A DNA stretch of 64,000 bases from assembly GCA_943331005.2 (NCBI GenBank), contig CALQJX020000016.1, positions 32,422 to 96,421 on the forward strand. Direction: 5' to 3'. Source of the DNA: Bordetella parapertussis (GTDB lineage Bacteria; Bacteroidota; Bacteroidia; Chitinophagales; Chitinophagaceae). This document shows, one piece after another, positions 63,760 to 64,000 of this stretch. Numbering within the stretch: position 1 is the stretch's first letter; each line of letters starts with the position of its first letter. Under the pieces are notes generated by a model that saw only the letters and a program-made list of their open reading frames with translations, was not told the origin of the DNA and did no database searches. Both the position numbers and the translations under genes were made by a program.

Positions 63760-63974
63760 CCCACGGCCTTATAAAATGGCGTTAAGAAAAACAGCGAAAC
63801 GAAGCGACCGCAAAATCTATGCAGAGATATGCAGAACCGCCCCTAGTAGCGAATGATCATAAAAGAACAGAACGATCATAGATACCTATATTTTGCAGCG
63901 AAGTGCAGCTGTTTTTTAGCCAATTTTTATAAAGCCTTGATCTTTTGGTTCTTTTGCATCAAGGCAAAAGAACA
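63760..63974 (+). repeat. Palindromic repeat element, copy D, near the window end
   Basis: It is 215 bp long, with one A fewer in the left A tract than the others. It matches copy C closely. The sequence after it, AACAAAAACAAAAGAACAG, repeats the sequence after copy C, so a further unit may follow outside the window. Confidence 0.88.
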
Positions 63975-64000
63975 AACAAAAACAAAAGAACAGAACAAAA

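Noticed and set aside
63568..63774. 68-codon frame through repeat copy C and its spacer
   Set aside because: Its tail is a Lys/Gln/Thr run read from A/C-rich spacer DNA and it depends on the repeat; no independent support.
59173..63974. CRISPR array
   Set aside because: Units are 216 bp, palindromic along their whole length, only paired, and spacers are short A/C-rich tracts; no cas genes.

Overview
The window looks like chromosomal DNA of a Bacteroidota bacterium, most likely in or near the Chitinophagaceae. The evidence is several proteins with type IX secretion (T9SS) C-terminal sorting domains of both the A and B type, Bacteroidota-typical families (DUF4292, DUF5916, DUF6029, WbqC-like, glutamine synthetase III), start sites without Shine-Dalgarno sequences, and promoter boxes of the Bacteroidota form TAnnTTTG. 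No tRNA, rRNA, integrase, transposase, phage gene or CRISPR array was seen. Family names are from reading the sequence and from memory; no search was run.

Layout. 1-3.9 kb: small envelope and secreted proteins (partial PKD lipoprotein, T9SS type B protein, GreA-like factor, lipoprotein, TonB-like protein). 4.1-8.5 kb: lepA, a CAP-domain protein and a long acyl-CoA dehydrogenase. 8.5-9.2 kb: a PIN-type toxin-antitoxin pair whose toxin gene is frameshifted in a homopolymer. 9.3-14.9 kb: a 52-aa lipopeptide, dut, then a tightly overlapping set of sugar nucleotidyltransferase, TPR protein and DUF4292 lipoprotein, then pyrF. 15-20 kb: tex, a secreted M14 peptidase, pdxH and a 49-aa membrane microprotein. 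20-33 kb: envelope and cell-wall functions (outer-membrane protein, mltG, a TPR sensor without an ATPase domain, a geranylgeranyl-reductase-like flavoprotein, a very large propeller-amidohydrolase fusion, a lytic transglycosylase, a penicillin-acylase-type hydrolase). 33-40 kb: two large T9SS-exported adhesin-like proteins and a secreted bleomycin-hydrolase-like peptidase. 40-49.4 kb: WbqC-like protein, an RsmF-like rRNA methyltransferase, the small SRP RNA, a DUF6029-DUF5916 outer-membrane operon opposite a TlpA-like thioredoxin, a biotin carrier protein and the E1-beta subunit of pyruvate dehydrogenase. 49.5-57.5 kb: two NHL-propeller T9SS proteins flank an orphan efflux adaptor and thiamine genes (thiE, a ThiF/MoeB-rhodanese fusion, thiH). 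57.9-63.3 kb: a short-chain-type acyl-CoA dehydrogenase, glutamine synthetase III and an outer-membrane protein.

The most unusual feature is a family of four near-identical elements of about 216 bp, in two tandem pairs (59173-59652 and 63474-63974). Each is a long imperfect palindrome ending in two overlapping, mutually exclusive hairpins, and the pairs are separated and flanked by A/C-rich, almost T-free DNA. The pairs bracket the glutamine synthetase and outer-membrane protein genes, and the second pair lies at the window's edge. A second general pattern is that about ten genes carry a TAnnTTT(G/A) box only 2-10 nt before the start codon, which suggests leaderless or nearly leaderless mRNAs.
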